The notes below the pieces were generated by a model. It had not been told where the DNA came from, did not search any database, and saw only the letters and a program-made list of their open reading frames with translations. A stretch of DNA of 64,000 nucleotides, taken from NCBI RefSeq assembly GCF_900109925.1, contig NZ_FOBW01000012.1, positions 94,709 to 158,708 of the forward strand. The letters run 5' to 3'. Position 1 is the stretch's first letter, and each line of letters opens with the position of its first letter. Origin of the DNA: Mesobacillus persicus (GTDB lineage Bacteria > Bacillota > Bacilli > Bacillales > Cytobacillaceae). Positions 27,365 to 37,000 of this stretch are shown one piece after another. The position numbers and the translations under genes were made by a program.

Positions 27365-27856
27365 TTACGAAGTCTTTGCGCCTAGGAACATTCTTTCATC
27401 GAGCAAGTCGCTAGCTTGGGTTTCGCTAATTCCTTTTACCAACCCAAGTTCACTAATGAGCAACTTTTTCGCATTTGTCAGCATTTGTCTTTCGCTTGAA
27501 TTTAGCTTCTTTTCAGAATTCCGAATTGTTAAATCACGAACAACTTCGGCTCCTTCAAGCATGCTCCCTGATTTTACTTTTTCCATATTCGATGTATATC
27601 GTTGTTTCCAAGTTAATGAAGGGTCGAGTTCTTCCTGTTGAAAAACGCCAAATACCTCTTCTAATGCCATACTATCAACGATGGAGCGAATGTTGGAATT
27701 GATCATTTTGTCTACAGGAATCATGACTTGCATCTGGTTTGGCATCATGATGACATAATACTGCTTAATTATTCCTTGGATTTCCTTTTCCTCAATGGCC
27801 GCTATTACACCTGCTCCGTGCATCGGATAAACAATATGATCACCAATTTGAAACAT
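27365..27856 (-). CDS. CarD-family RNA polymerase-binding regulator (YdeB-like)
   Basis: A 163-residue protein of the CarD/CdnL/TRCF-RID family. The N-terminal Tudor-like domain contacts the RNA polymerase beta subunit: FQIGDHIVYPMHGAGVIAAI and the following strands to about residue 60. A helical C-terminal domain (LTWKQRYTSNMEKV onward, with SERQMLTNAKKLLISEL) contacts promoter DNA in homologues. It is related to B. subtilis YdeB. Such proteins stabilise open promoter complexes, often for rRNA. GGAGGTGG precedes the ATG. It is a single gene with its own terminator. Confidence 0.88.
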   Translation of the reverse strand: MFQIGDHIVYPMHGAGVIAAIEEKEIQGIIKQYYVIMMPNQMQVMIPVDKMINSNIRSIVDSMALEEVFGVFQQEELDPSLTWKQRYTSNMEKVKSGSMLEGAEVVRDLTIRNSEKKLNSSERQMLTNAKKLLISELGLVKGISETQASDLLDERMFLGAKTS

Positions 27857-28284
27857 TCATCCACCTCCGGTTTAATTACCTTGATAATCTTAACACATAA
27901 ATTGATTTTACACAAATTAATCATGATACCACATTTATTTTGAGTGAGTCAATAGTTTTGAAAGCGATTATAAGCGTTATTTTTAAAGGGTTATTTTATA
28001 GGTGGCAGGGGTATGTTGGAATCTGTCTATTGGTATGGAGAATTCCCGATTATTTGCCTCGGGCTTTTAGAACGTATATTCTTCCTAGGATCGGTTAAAT
28101 TATATCTTTTTTTAAAAGAGTAATTGGTTTTTTCTTCCTTATCTAAGTAGTAAAATAGACTTAAGGACGTATGACTTTCTTGTAAGCCTCAGGTCTGATG
28201 AACAATTAAAACTAGAGCCGTTTTTCCACCTTAGTGAGTTTCTATAAAATGGAATTAAGATAAAGAAACAGGGAGGAAATGAAG
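27857..28284. other. 430-bp gap between divergent genes
   Basis: Holds the promoter regions of the CarD-type gene (minus) and the lipoprotein gene (plus). A cre-like TGAAAGCGATTATA occurs near 27959 but matches poorly at its end. I see no gene, hairpin or repeat. Confidence 0.5.
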
Positions 28285-29001
28285 ATGAAAAAGAGCTTTT
28301 TAGCTGGGGTAGTGGGCGTGAGTTTGTTGTTATCAGGCTGTGGGTTGTTTGTCAATGGAACTGGAGATAGTGGTGGGATTCTTATTGAAAAAGACAAGGC
28401 AAAAGAACTAGAACTTGAATTAAAGATCGGTGCTGGTCAATTGAACGTTAGTGACGGGACAAAGGAATGGGTTGAAGGCACGATTGACTATAAAAACGAT
28501 AAGTTGAAGCCGGACGTTTCGTATAAACTTAAAGGAAATAAAGGGACGGCCGTGATTGAACAGGGAGATGGACTGTTAGATAAAATTAACTTTGGAGAGA
28601 CAAAGAATCATTGGAATCTTAACTTAAGTGATGACATTCCGGTGGATTTAAAAGTAAATTCAGGAGCATCTGAAACTTCCCTGGACCTAAAAGGTTTAGA
28701 GCTTATGAATTTAGAAGTAAACGCTGGTGTAGGTGATGTCACAATTGACCTTGGCGGAGATTGGAAAGAGAGCTTTGATGCGACTTTAAGTATGGGAGTT
28801 GGGAAATCAACAATCATCCTCCCATCTGAAGTAGGAGTGAAAATTGATTCCTCAAAAGGTATAGGAAATGCCAGTTTTAATGACTTAATTTCCAAAGGGG
28901 ATGGGATTTACGTTAACCAAGCATATGAAGATGGCACTGATGTTATCATAAACCTAGAAACCAGCCTAGGTATCGGCGACGCCACTTTTAAAGTAGAATA
29001 G
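28285..29001 (+). CDS. Lipoprotein with a toast-rack-like beta domain
   Basis: Exported lipoprotein of 238 residues; lipobox LSGC near residue 20, so anchored outside the membrane. The mature part begins GGILIEKDKAKELELELKIG and continues as repeated beta strands of the pattern LxVxxGxGxxxLDL, such as LKVNSGASETSLDLKGLE and LEVNAGVGDVTIDLGG. This is typical of toast-rack/DUF4097-type domains seen in LiaF/LiaG-like envelope-stress proteins. Function unknown. GGGAGG lies eight bases before the ATG at 28285. It is a single gene, with palindrome 29002-29022 starting right at its stop. Confidence 0.78.
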   Translation: MKKSFLAGVVGVSLLLSGCGLFVNGTGDSGGILIEKDKAKELELELKIGAGQLNVSDGTKEWVEGTIDYKNDKLKPDVSYKLKGNKGTAVIEQGDGLLDKINFGETKNHWNLNLSDDIPVDLKVNSGASETSLDLKGLELMNLEVNAGVGDVTIDLGGDWKESFDATLSMGVGKSTIILPSEVGVKIDSSKGIGNASFNDLISKGDGIYVNQAYEDGTDVIINLETSLGIGDATFKVE

Positions 29002-29022
29002 TCTGGTGCCAGGCACCATCCA
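29002..29022. repeat. GGTGCC palindrome (A-centred), at the stop codon
   Basis: Slightly shortened left side (CTGGTGCC) with right arm GGCACCATCC. It starts one base after the lipoprotein stop. Confidence 0.8.
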
Positions 29023-29203
29023 TAATATGGATTATAAAAGCAGCGATCCTCTACACTTCGAATATAGAAGTTAAGGGGGTTGCTGTTTTTTTCTTCTATA
29101 GAATCACAGCTAAAAACAAAGGATGTACTGAAGCCTCGTTTTAGTATTGGAATTCACAGATCATTCCTTCATACTATTTAAGTGTACCAATTTTGAGCGA
29201 AGC

Positions 29204-29226
29204 TGGAGGGTGCCAGGCACCATCCA
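29204..29226. repeat. GGTGCC palindrome (A-centred), just before a gene start
   Basis: Arms GGAGGGTGCC and GGCACCATCC, one mismatch. It ends five bases before the GGGAGGTGG of the channel-like gene. Confidence 0.82.
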
Positions 29227-29252
29227 GTAATTGGGAGGTGGTGAGGGGAAGG

Positions 29253-29870
29253 ATGTTTAAAATCGTGTACGAGAGCTTGATGCTTCTTCTCGTCATGCTT
29301 ACCGTTGTGACCATATGGACAGAGGAAACCTATAATTCAACGATTCATTGGCTTGTATGGTTAGTGTTCGTAATAGATTATTTCATTAGATTATTAACTT
29401 CTAAGGAGAAGTGGAGCTTTATAAAGCGCAACCCTTTTTTGTTAATTGCCATCATTCCGTTTGATCAGTTTTTCCAGGTGGCTCGATTCGTTCGCGTCAT
29501 TTATTTATTCCGTCTTAAAACGATTACTAAGTACTATATTAGTCCGTATATTGAGAAACTAACCTACCAATCTTTAACCGTGTTTATAACGATTCTTGCC
29601 TTGTTATTGGTAGCTGAGTCTATTGTCATTAGGTGGCTGGAAGGTTCAATTCATACTTACTATGATTCTATTTATGTCATCTTTAGTCACCTATTATTTT
29701 TCGGTCACCAGACTTATGTAATAGAGAGTCCAATATCCATTTGGGCATTAACAGGCACATCAATCATCGGAATCTTATTACAAGGTGTAGCCTTGCAGTG
29801 GGCTTTTACTAAGTTCGAAAATATTTATCTAAGGTTAAGAAAGACCAGAACAGAGAATGAGCGGTTCTAA
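29253..29870 (+). CDS. Voltage-sensor/ion-channel-like membrane protein
   Basis: About 205 residues with six hydrophobic segments, in the order of a six-helix cation channel. The second segment has VFVIDYFIRLLT, matching the FxxDxxxR pattern of voltage sensors. The fourth has regularly spaced Arg (VARFVRVIYLFRL), also sensor-like. The pore region, where potassium channels have TVGYGD, reads instead HLLFFGHQTYVIESP, so the canonical selectivity filter is missing. It could be a non-selective channel, a proton-conducting sensor or a degenerate relative. The start is the ATG at 29253 after GGGAGGTGGTGAGG; an earlier frame would run through the palindrome at 29204-29226. Confidence 0.7.
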   Translation: MFKIVYESLMLLLVMLTVVTIWTEETYNSTIHWLVWLVFVIDYFIRLLTSKEKWSFIKRNPFLLIAIIPFDQFFQVARFVRVIYLFRLKTITKYYISPYIEKLTYQSLTVFITILALLLVAESIVIRWLEGSIHTYYDSIYVIFSHLLFFGHQTYVIESPISIWALTGTSIIGILLQGVALQWAFTKFENIYLRLRKTRTENERF

Positions 29871-29879
29871 CCCAGAAAC

Positions 29880-29902
29880 TGGATGGTGCCAGGCACCATC
29901 CA
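29880..29902. repeat. GGTGCC palindrome (A-centred), terminator-like
   Basis: Perfect ATGG/CCAT arms around an A, nine bases after the channel-like gene stop, then GTTTTTGG. Confidence 0.88.
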
Positions 29903-29982
29903 GTTTTTGGGTGTGCACAGCACCAGTTCATGATTTAATATAATTGTAGCTAAGTAATTTTCCGGGAATGGTGGAATGTCCA

Positions 29983-31602
29983 ATGTTTTTATTTGATTAT
30001 ATTGTTAATCTTTCTATTTTTTCCTTATTGGTTATTCTGCCTTTGGTTCTTCTTAGTTCTATTCAGTTTAAGTCTATTAAGTATTATCGCATTTGGGTCG
30101 GAATTTACGGGGGAATCGTTTCTGTCATTTTGGTGATGTTATCGATTCAGCACCTTGGGTATTCCTACGATATTCGCTACGCGCCTGCCATTCTTGTATT
30201 TGCGTATTTTGGACCCGTATCAGGAATCATTACTGGAGCAATTATGTTAGTCGCGAGACTGGTCCAGAGTGGGAATTGGTATCCAGCGATTATGGGATGG
30301 ACAATGATTATGGTGAGTTTTTCTGTTCTCCATTTTTATATAAAACGTTTTAGTCTAGTTAAAAAATGTACAATTATTGTTGTTGCTTATGTTGTCATGT
30401 ATACGATGATTGTTTTTTATTTTAATATCTTGGAAGATCACCCTGCTTTTCACGTTCAGTATGTTTCGTTTGTCATCTTAGGGGTAATTTTAGGAGGCGT
30501 GTTGCTAGAATCATATGGAAAGCTCTATCGGGTCCATCAGCAGCTGTCTGCGATGTACAAGCTTCTATGGGATAGCGAAGCAAATTACCGGCTCATTGCT
30601 GAGAATACGTCTGACCTGATCATGGTGGTGAGGAGTGACCATACGATTAGTTATTTTTCACCTTCCCACCAATCAGTGCTCGGTTTTAAACAGTCGGACT
30701 TAGAGAAGACCGTGTTATGCGGTTTTATTCATCCAGAGGATGTAACCATGTATAAACAGACCATTGAGATGATGTTTAATCATAAAAATTCATCTACCTT
30801 AGAATTCCGTATGAAACATAGTGAAGGGCATTGGATTGAGTTTGAATCAAGATGTAAGCCTGTTGTAGGGGAAAATGGCGAGATTGAACAGATTGTTATC
30901 ATAAGTCGCGATATTTCTGAGCGTAAAAAAGCGGAAGAACTGTTATTGCAATCAGAAAAGCTTTCGATTGTAGGGGAGTTAGCTGCGGGAGTCGCGCATG
31001 AAATTAGAAATCCGCTTACTACGATAAAAGGGTTTGTCCAGCTTAATAAAGTAGTAGGTGGGTCGACGCAATATAATGATTTAGTTTTAAGTGAGTTAAG
31101 TAGGATAGAAGGAATCACGAGTGAACTTCTGTCACTTGGGAAACCACAAGCGGTTCAGCTCACTGAGAAGAACGTACAAGAGTTGGTCGAAAATACCATT
31201 CAAATCTTATCTCCCCAAGCTCTTATGAATGATGTTCGCTTTCATCTTAAGGGAGAAGAAAAGCCAATCATAATCACTTGTGAGCAAAATCAAATTAAAC
31301 AAGTGTTTTTAAATGTCTTAAAGAATGCCATAGAGGCCATGAAAGACGGCGGAGATATCAACATTCAAATAAGGAAAATTGGCGATAAGGAATGTTTGCT
31401 TTCCGTTCAAGACCATGGCTGTGGTATTCCAGAGGAACTCCAGCCTCGCTTAGGTGAACCTTTCTACTCGTTAAAAGAAAAAGGCACAGGGTTAGGCTTG
31501 ATGATCTGCCATAAAATAATTAAGCAGCATCATGGCAGCATCGTGTATAAAAGCAAAGTTCAAGAGGGAACCACAGTTGAAATCACCCTCCCCTGTTTGT
31601 AG
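29983..31602 (+). CDS. Membrane PAS-domain histidine kinase (sporulation-kinase type)
   Basis: Sensor kinase of 539 residues. Residues 1-180 form six or so hydrophobic helices of the 5TM LytS-like type (FGPVSGIITGAIMLVARL). A PAS domain follows at about 205-320 (YRLIAENTSDLIMVVRSDHT to QIVIISRDISERKKAEELL). HisKA carries the phospho-accepting His in AAGVAHEIRNPLTTIKGFVQ. The ATPase domain has the N box QVFLNVLKNAIEAMKDGG, G1 VQDHGCGIPEE and G2 GTGLGLMICHKII. The build resembles the KinB/KinC/KinD-type kinases that feed Spo0F. The start is the ATG at 29983 after GGTGG. No response regulator gene is adjacent, as usual for orphan sporulation kinases. Confidence 0.85.
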   Translation: MFLFDYIVNLSIFSLLVILPLVLLSSIQFKSIKYYRIWVGIYGGIVSVILVMLSIQHLGYSYDIRYAPAILVFAYFGPVSGIITGAIMLVARLVQSGNWYPAIMGWTMIMVSFSVLHFYIKRFSLVKKCTIIVVAYVVMYTMIVFYFNILEDHPAFHVQYVSFVILGVILGGVLLESYGKLYRVHQQLSAMYKLLWDSEANYRLIAENTSDLIMVVRSDHTISYFSPSHQSVLGFKQSDLEKTVLCGFIHPEDVTMYKQTIEMMFNHKNSSTLEFRMKHSEGHWIEFESRCKPVVGENGEIEQIVIISRDISERKKAEELLLQSEKLSIVGELAAGVAHEIRNPLTTIKGFVQLNKVVGGSTQYNDLVLSELSRIEGITSELLSLGKPQAVQLTEKNVQELVENTIQILSPQALMNDVRFHLKGEEKPIIITCEQNQIKQVFLNVLKNAIEAMKDGGDINIQIRKIGDKECLLSVQDHGCGIPEELQPRLGEPFYSLKEKGTGLGLMICHKIIKQHHGSIVYKSKVQEGTTVEITLPCL

Positions 31603-31621
31603 GTGATGAATGGAAAATCCC

Positions 31622-31644
31622 TGGAAGGTGCCTGGCACCTTCCA
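31622..31644. repeat. GGTGCC palindrome (T-centred)
   Basis: Perfect AAGG/CCTT arms around a T, 19 bp after the kinase stop, followed by AAGTTTTAG. Confidence 0.86.
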
Positions 31645-31776
31645 AGTTTTAGGGGATCGAAACTTGTTGAAAGAATTTAAAACAGTGGAAATTTACCACA
31701 ATCTATACTAAATAATAAGTGTAGTGAAAACAGGACGATAACCTAGGGCTTCTGTTTTTTTAGTTTAACCAAATCC

Positions 31777-31799
31777 TACCAGGTGCCAGGCACCATCCA
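31777..31799. repeat. GGTGCC palindrome (A-centred), weak outer arm
   Basis: Core GGTGCC/GGCACC intact; the left outer arm (TACCA) no longer pairs fully with ATCCA. Upstream of the TetR gene. Confidence 0.7.
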
Positions 31800-31911
31800 G
31801 TTATCTACCATTTCCCTTCTATATGAATTCCAACAATTTTTTGTCTTGCTTGTATCTAGGGTTTGATTTGGATAGAATGGGAAGGTGAATGTTTTATTGG
31901 ATTGTTATGAC

Positions 31912-31943
31912 TGACCGGTAAGTCACCGATGACCGCTGAGTCA
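31912..31943. promoter_or_regulatory. Paired TetR-type operator
   Basis: TGACCGGTAAGTCA (31912-31925) and TGACCGCTGAGTCA (31930-31943) repeat with an 18-bp step. Each has TGAC/GTCA ends, the form of many TetR-family boxes. They lie 52 bp before the TetR gene start, fitting autoregulation. Confidence 0.7.
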
Positions 31944-31994
31944 AAAAAGTGAAACTAATTGGATAAGAAATACGTAGTAGAAACAGGTGTTGAT

Positions 31995-32882
31995 ATGAAT
32001 GAAAAGAAGAAGAGGTTATTTGATTCTGGAATGAAGTTATTTGCTAGCAAAGGCTATCACCGGACATCGATTCAAGAGATAACCAATGAGGCGGGTGTAT
32101 CTAAGGGATCATTTTATGTTTATTTTCAATCGAAGGAAGAATTTATGCTCACGGCCTATCAACATTTTTACTCGCAAATGAAGGAAAGAATAGAGCGAGT
32201 AAGGCAGGTGGATCTTTCGCCAAAGGAGAGCCTTGCGAAGCAAATTAACGTCTGGATGCAGTATATCTACGATCATAAAGATTTTATTATGATGCATCTG
32301 CGAGAGAATATATCAATTGCAGGTAGTGTGGATGAGTTAACACAGAAGATCAAGGTGGACAGCTACCACTGGATGCGTGAGAATATTGAAGCCATTTATG
32401 GACCTGAAGAAATGAAACCAAACTTAGTGGATACAGTTATACAATTAGAGGGTTTGCTTCAGTCCTATTTAAAGTGGAAGCTGCACGATGAAGTGGACAT
32501 TGAAATTGAAAAACTAGGCCCGTTCCTCGTTAGACGGTTGGATGACCTTGTCAAAGGAATGCGTGAGCGCCAGGAGGAAGCACTTGTCGTCATCAACCAA
32601 CTTCCACATACCTACGAGAAGAGGCGCGGCCAAACCGATGAGACTCGAAGTCTACCAGAAACAATTTTGGAACTTAAGGAAAAACTTCAGGGGTTAGCCC
32701 TTCCTGATGAAAAAATCAATCAGCTGTACGAGGTGATCGACCTTTTAGAAGCAGAGGTAGGAAAAGAGAATTGCCAGCCTGTATTAATTCAAGGTTTGCT
32801 TGCTCATTTTAATCCGATTGCGGAAGTGGAGCAAGAATGCCAGGAAATTGCCCGACTTTTAGATGTGAAGTTATTGCCTTAA
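31995..32882 (+). CDS. TetR/AcrR-family repressor next to RND efflux genes
   Basis: Predicted one-component repressor of 295 residues. The N-terminal helix-turn-helix domain is canonical: RLFDSGMKLFASKGYHRTSI, then ITNEAGVSKGSFYVYFQSKEE. The ligand-binding domain extends to about residue 200. A further predicted helical, partly coiled-coil tail of about 90 residues (ETILELKEKLQGLALPDEKI onward) makes it longer than the usual 190-220 residues. The start is the ATG at 31995, after AGGTG. It lies upstream of the efflux adaptor and pump on the same strand, like yerO before swrC (yerP) in B. subtilis. The paired boxes at 31912-31943 are its likely target. Confidence 0.87.
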   Translation: MNEKKKRLFDSGMKLFASKGYHRTSIQEITNEAGVSKGSFYVYFQSKEEFMLTAYQHFYSQMKERIERVRQVDLSPKESLAKQINVWMQYIYDHKDFIMMHLRENISIAGSVDELTQKIKVDSYHWMRENIEAIYGPEEMKPNLVDTVIQLEGLLQSYLKWKLHDEVDIEIEKLGPFLVRRLDDLVKGMRERQEEALVVINQLPHTYEKRRGQTDETRSLPETILELKEKLQGLALPDEKINQLYEVIDLLEAEVGKENCQPVLIQGLLAHFNPIAEVEQECQEIARLLDVKLLP

Positions 32883-33138
32883 AACTTGAAAGTCCAATGG
32901 ATACTAAAAATAGGGACAACTAGGGCGACTTGGCCAAGTTAGACGGTCGAGTGTAGACACTTGAAATGCATAACGCACCGCTGTCAGCCTATTTAACGAA
33001 ATATCCAGCCAACGACAGCAGTGCCCAAACATGTCCGCCTGAATTAACAGGATACTACCAATACAGATAATTTCCTGTCGTTATAACCAATACAAACGAA
33101 CCATTAATGACCTTACCATTGAAAGGAGCTATTTTTAG

Positions 33139-34002
33139 ATGAAAAAAATGCTTTTTAGTGCTACAGCCATCCTCCTCCTCTCCTCACTTGCGGCTTGTTC
33201 CGAAGGAGATTCAGAAGATACAAACGCAGCAATTGAAGAACGAGTCGTAGCTGTGGAAGTTGAGGAGGCAGCAACAGGGGACTTGACGATTGAGCGCTCG
33301 GTCTTCGGGCGAACGGCCGCTAATACGACAACACCGATCCTCATTCAAACACCAGGTGAACTAGATACGCTCGAAGTGAAGAATGGTGACCAAGTCGAAG
33401 AAGACGATATCATTGCGAAAATCGCTACTCCTATGGGGAAACAGAACATTCGAGCACCGAGAGACGGAGAAATTTTAAATTTAACAGCTGCAGAAGGGGA
33501 TTATGTCTCCAATGAACAACCATTTGCGCTTATCGCCGATTTGGAGATGATGAAGCTGAACTTCGCGGTTACCGCTGATGTTCGTAAGCTTTTCACTATT
33601 GATAAAAAATTGACAGCTACGATTCATAATGAAGAATACGAGGCTACGATTACTTCCATCAGCACGGTGCCGGACGACACTGGCTTATATCCAATCGAAG
33701 CAACAGTGTCGAATAAAAACAAAGCCATTTTACCAGGAATGGTTGTAGAACTATTCGTGCCGGAACAACAGGTGAAGGATGCCTTAATCGTTCCAACGGC
33801 AGCGATTATCGAAGGAAATGACGAAACATATGTGTATGTGATTCAAGACAACAAGGCTGTTCAACAGGTAGTGACCGTGGTTGAAACGCAGTCGGCTCAG
33901 ACTGCGATTGAAGGCGATGTTCAAGAAGGCGATGAACTCGTGGTCACCGGGCAGCTTACACTTTCAGACGGCGTTCAGGTGAACGTTGTGAAAGGGGAAT
34001 AG
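33139..34002 (+). CDS. RND efflux adaptor lipoprotein (HlyD/MFP family)
   Basis: Membrane-anchored adaptor that works with the RND pump encoded next. Lipobox LAAC near residue 20; the mature chain begins with an acidic stretch. Lipoyl/barrel-sandwich halves are seen as TPGELDTLEVKNGDQVEEDD and IRAPRDGEILNLTAAEGDYV. The alpha-hairpin between them is almost absent, as is usual in Gram-positive adaptors that need no outer-membrane channel. A beta-barrel region and the membrane-proximal part (IEGNDETYVYVIQDNKAVQQ) follow. 287 residues. GAAAGGAGC precedes the ATG. The pump gene starts after three bases. Confidence 0.88.
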   Translation: MKKMLFSATAILLLSSLAACSEGDSEDTNAAIEERVVAVEVEEAATGDLTIERSVFGRTAANTTTPILIQTPGELDTLEVKNGDQVEEDDIIAKIATPMGKQNIRAPRDGEILNLTAAEGDYVSNEQPFALIADLEMMKLNFAVTADVRKLFTIDKKLTATIHNEEYEATITSISTVPDDTGLYPIEATVSNKNKAILPGMVVELFVPEQQVKDALIVPTAAIIEGNDETYVYVIQDNKAVQQVVTVVETQSAQTAIEGDVQEGDELVVTGQLTLSDGVQVNVVKGE

Positions 34003-34005
34003 ACA

Positions 34006-37000
34006 TTGAAGTTAGTAAATACATCAGTTAAACGACCAGTCGGCGTCATCATGATTGTCCTTGCGATCATTGCGCTCGGGGTTGTTTCCGTCCGAAACTT
34101 GGCGGTCGATCTTTTTCCTAAAATCGATCTACCAATCGCCGTAGTCGTCACAAGTTATCAAGATGCCGCTCCTGAAGATGTTGAAAACTTAATCAGTCGA
34201 AGTATTGAAGGTGCGGTTAGTACTGTCGAGGGCATCGATACGCTTCAATCCCAGTCGCAAGCTGGCTCCTCGATGGTGATGATGATGTTTAAAAATGACG
34301 TCGATTTGGACCAGGCTTTGCTCGATGTCAGGGAAAAAATCGATCAAGTCAGACCGATGCTTCCAGAACAAGCAGGGGACCCGAGAATTTTAAGGTTTAG
34401 TCCAGAGGCGATGCCGGTGATGTTCATTGGGGTAACGGGGAAAGACACGGCCCACTTAACGGAAATCGCCAACGAACAAATTGTCCCGTATCTTGAACGT
34501 CAAGCGGGTGTTGCATCTGTTACGGTTGAGGGGGCAAAAGAGCGTGAAATCCAGCTCGAGCTAAACCCTGCAAGTCTGCAACAATACGGGGTAAACGCGC
34601 AAACCATTGTTCAAGCGCTAAATAGTACGAATCGCTCCGGTTCTGTCGGGACGATTGAAAAGGGGAATCAAAATCTCCAACTGAGGGTTACCGGTGAATT
34701 TGAATCGGTTGAGGATATTGGTCGAACGATTATTCAAACTCCAACAGGGGCAACTATCCTTTTAAATGATGTTGCGACAGTATCTGATACCTTCTCAGAT
34801 ACCACTTCGACAGCTCTAGTTAATGGTGAACCATCGTTAGTGTTGTCCATCATGAAACAAACGGATGCCAATACGGTCGAAGTGGCTGGAAATGTCACCG
34901 ATAGTTTAGAGGAACTCGAAGGGGACTTATCCGCTGACATCAATCTTGCGACCTTGATTGATACCTCTGAATTTATCACGATGTCCATCGACTCGGTCAT
35001 CCAAAACATCTTGATTGGTGGCGTCATTGCCGTTTTAATCCTGCTGTTATTTTTAAAAAGTATCCGAGCGACGTTAGTTATCGGATTATCGATTCCAATT
35101 GCGTTAATCTCGACGTTTGCTTTGATGTATTTTACCGGACAAACGTTGAATGTGCTGACGCTCGGTGGATTAGCGTTAGGGATCGGGATGATGGTCGACA
35201 GCTCGATTGTTATTTTAGAAAATATTTACTCGTATCGAAAACGAGGGTATAGCTTAGTAGAATCGGCAACGATGGGAGCCTCTGAACTGGCGCCAGCGGT
35301 TATTGCCTCAACGACGACGACATTGGTTGTGTTTTTACCAATGGTGTTTGTCCAAGGAATTGCGGCTGATTTATTCCTTCCGCTTGGGTTGGCAGTGGCC
35401 TTCTCACTTGTTGCCTCGCTTGTTGTGGCAATTACTTTAGTGCCGATGCTGTCTTCAAAGCTGCTTTCTTCGGCAATCGAAAAGGATGGGCGCCGTTATT
35501 GGTTTGACAAGTTCCTCGATTGGGTGAGAACGAAATATACAGGTGGATTAAAACGCGTGTTGAGGTTCCGGAAAACGAGCGTGCTCGTCACCGTCCTGGG
35601 TATTGCGGGAAGTTTGGCGCTCATCCCACTGATTGGTGCGGAATTAATGCCAGCAGCCGATCAGGGACAGGCGCAAATTACTGTTGAAACCGAATCAGGT
35701 ACAAAGTCGGAATACACGTTAGAAGTGATTGAACAAGTAAATGAAGTGATTGCAGAGTACGATGATGTCGTTGAAGTTAGCTATGTGACCGTTGGTGGCG
35801 GCGGCATGGGCATGGGAGGAGGATCTTCTAACCGAGCCTCTTATACGTTGCAGCTTGTGCCGGTAACCGAAAGGGATCAATCAACGGCAGAAATTATGCA
35901 AGATATGGATAAAAAAATGCAGTTGATTGCTGGTGCAGAGATTACTGCTGGGGCACAAGATGCCGGTTTAAGTACGGGAAATCCAATTCAAATTGAATTA
36001 AACGGACCGGAGCATGACGTCTTACGTGAGCTAGCCGAAGAGGTTGTTGCGGAAATTGCAACGATTGATGGCGTGTCTAATCCTGAAAGTGGAGCATCCG
36101 AAGGTGTTCCGCAGATGAGTATTTTGGTTGATGAAGGGAAAGCAGCTGCCTATGGCCTTACGCAAGAACAAATCATGAGCCAAGTGCAGATGCAGTTTAT
36201 GGGCCAAACCGCGACCAGATACCGTGAAGAAGGTCAGGAAATGAATGTTACCCTCATCTATCCAGAGAATGAGCGTAGTACAATCAGTGATTTGAAAGAT
36301 GTAAAAATTCAAACCGCAACAGGGGCAGTTATGCCACTAGATGAAGTGGCGGAAATTGTGGAATCACAAGGACCTGTCTCGCTGCAAAGACAAAATCAGC
36401 AGCCGCAAATCAATGTGACAAGCGAATTAGTTGGACGTGATTTGGGAAGTGTGAGTGAAGAAATCGAGTCTCATCTTGCAGCGATGAACTTCCCGGAAGG
36501 GTACGGCTATACGATTGGCGGGGAAGCGGCCGATATGCAAGAGGCGTTCGTTGATCTTGCAGTTGCGCTAGTGTTCTCAATCTTCCTAGTATACGCTGTT
36601 ATGGCGGTACAGTTTGAAAACTTCCTGTATCCATTTATCATCATGTTCGCTCTGCCGACATCGGTGATTGGGGTCCTTGGCGGCTTATTTATCGCTGATG
36701 TTCCGCTAAGTGTTCCAGGGTTTATTGGGCTGATTATGTTAGCCGGGATTGTTGTAAATAACTCCATCGTGTTGGTGGATTATATTAATATTTTACGTGG
36801 AAGAGGCATGGAACGGAATGAGGCCATCATTGAGGCCGGACGAAGCAGATTGCGTCCAATCTTGATGACGACGTTAACGACCGTGCTGGCGATGATTCCA
36901 TTGGGGCTCGCATTAGGTGAAGGTGCCGAAATGCAACAGCCACTCGCGATCACCATCATCTTCGGACTCAGCGTATCCACGCTGTTCACGCTCTTCCTAG

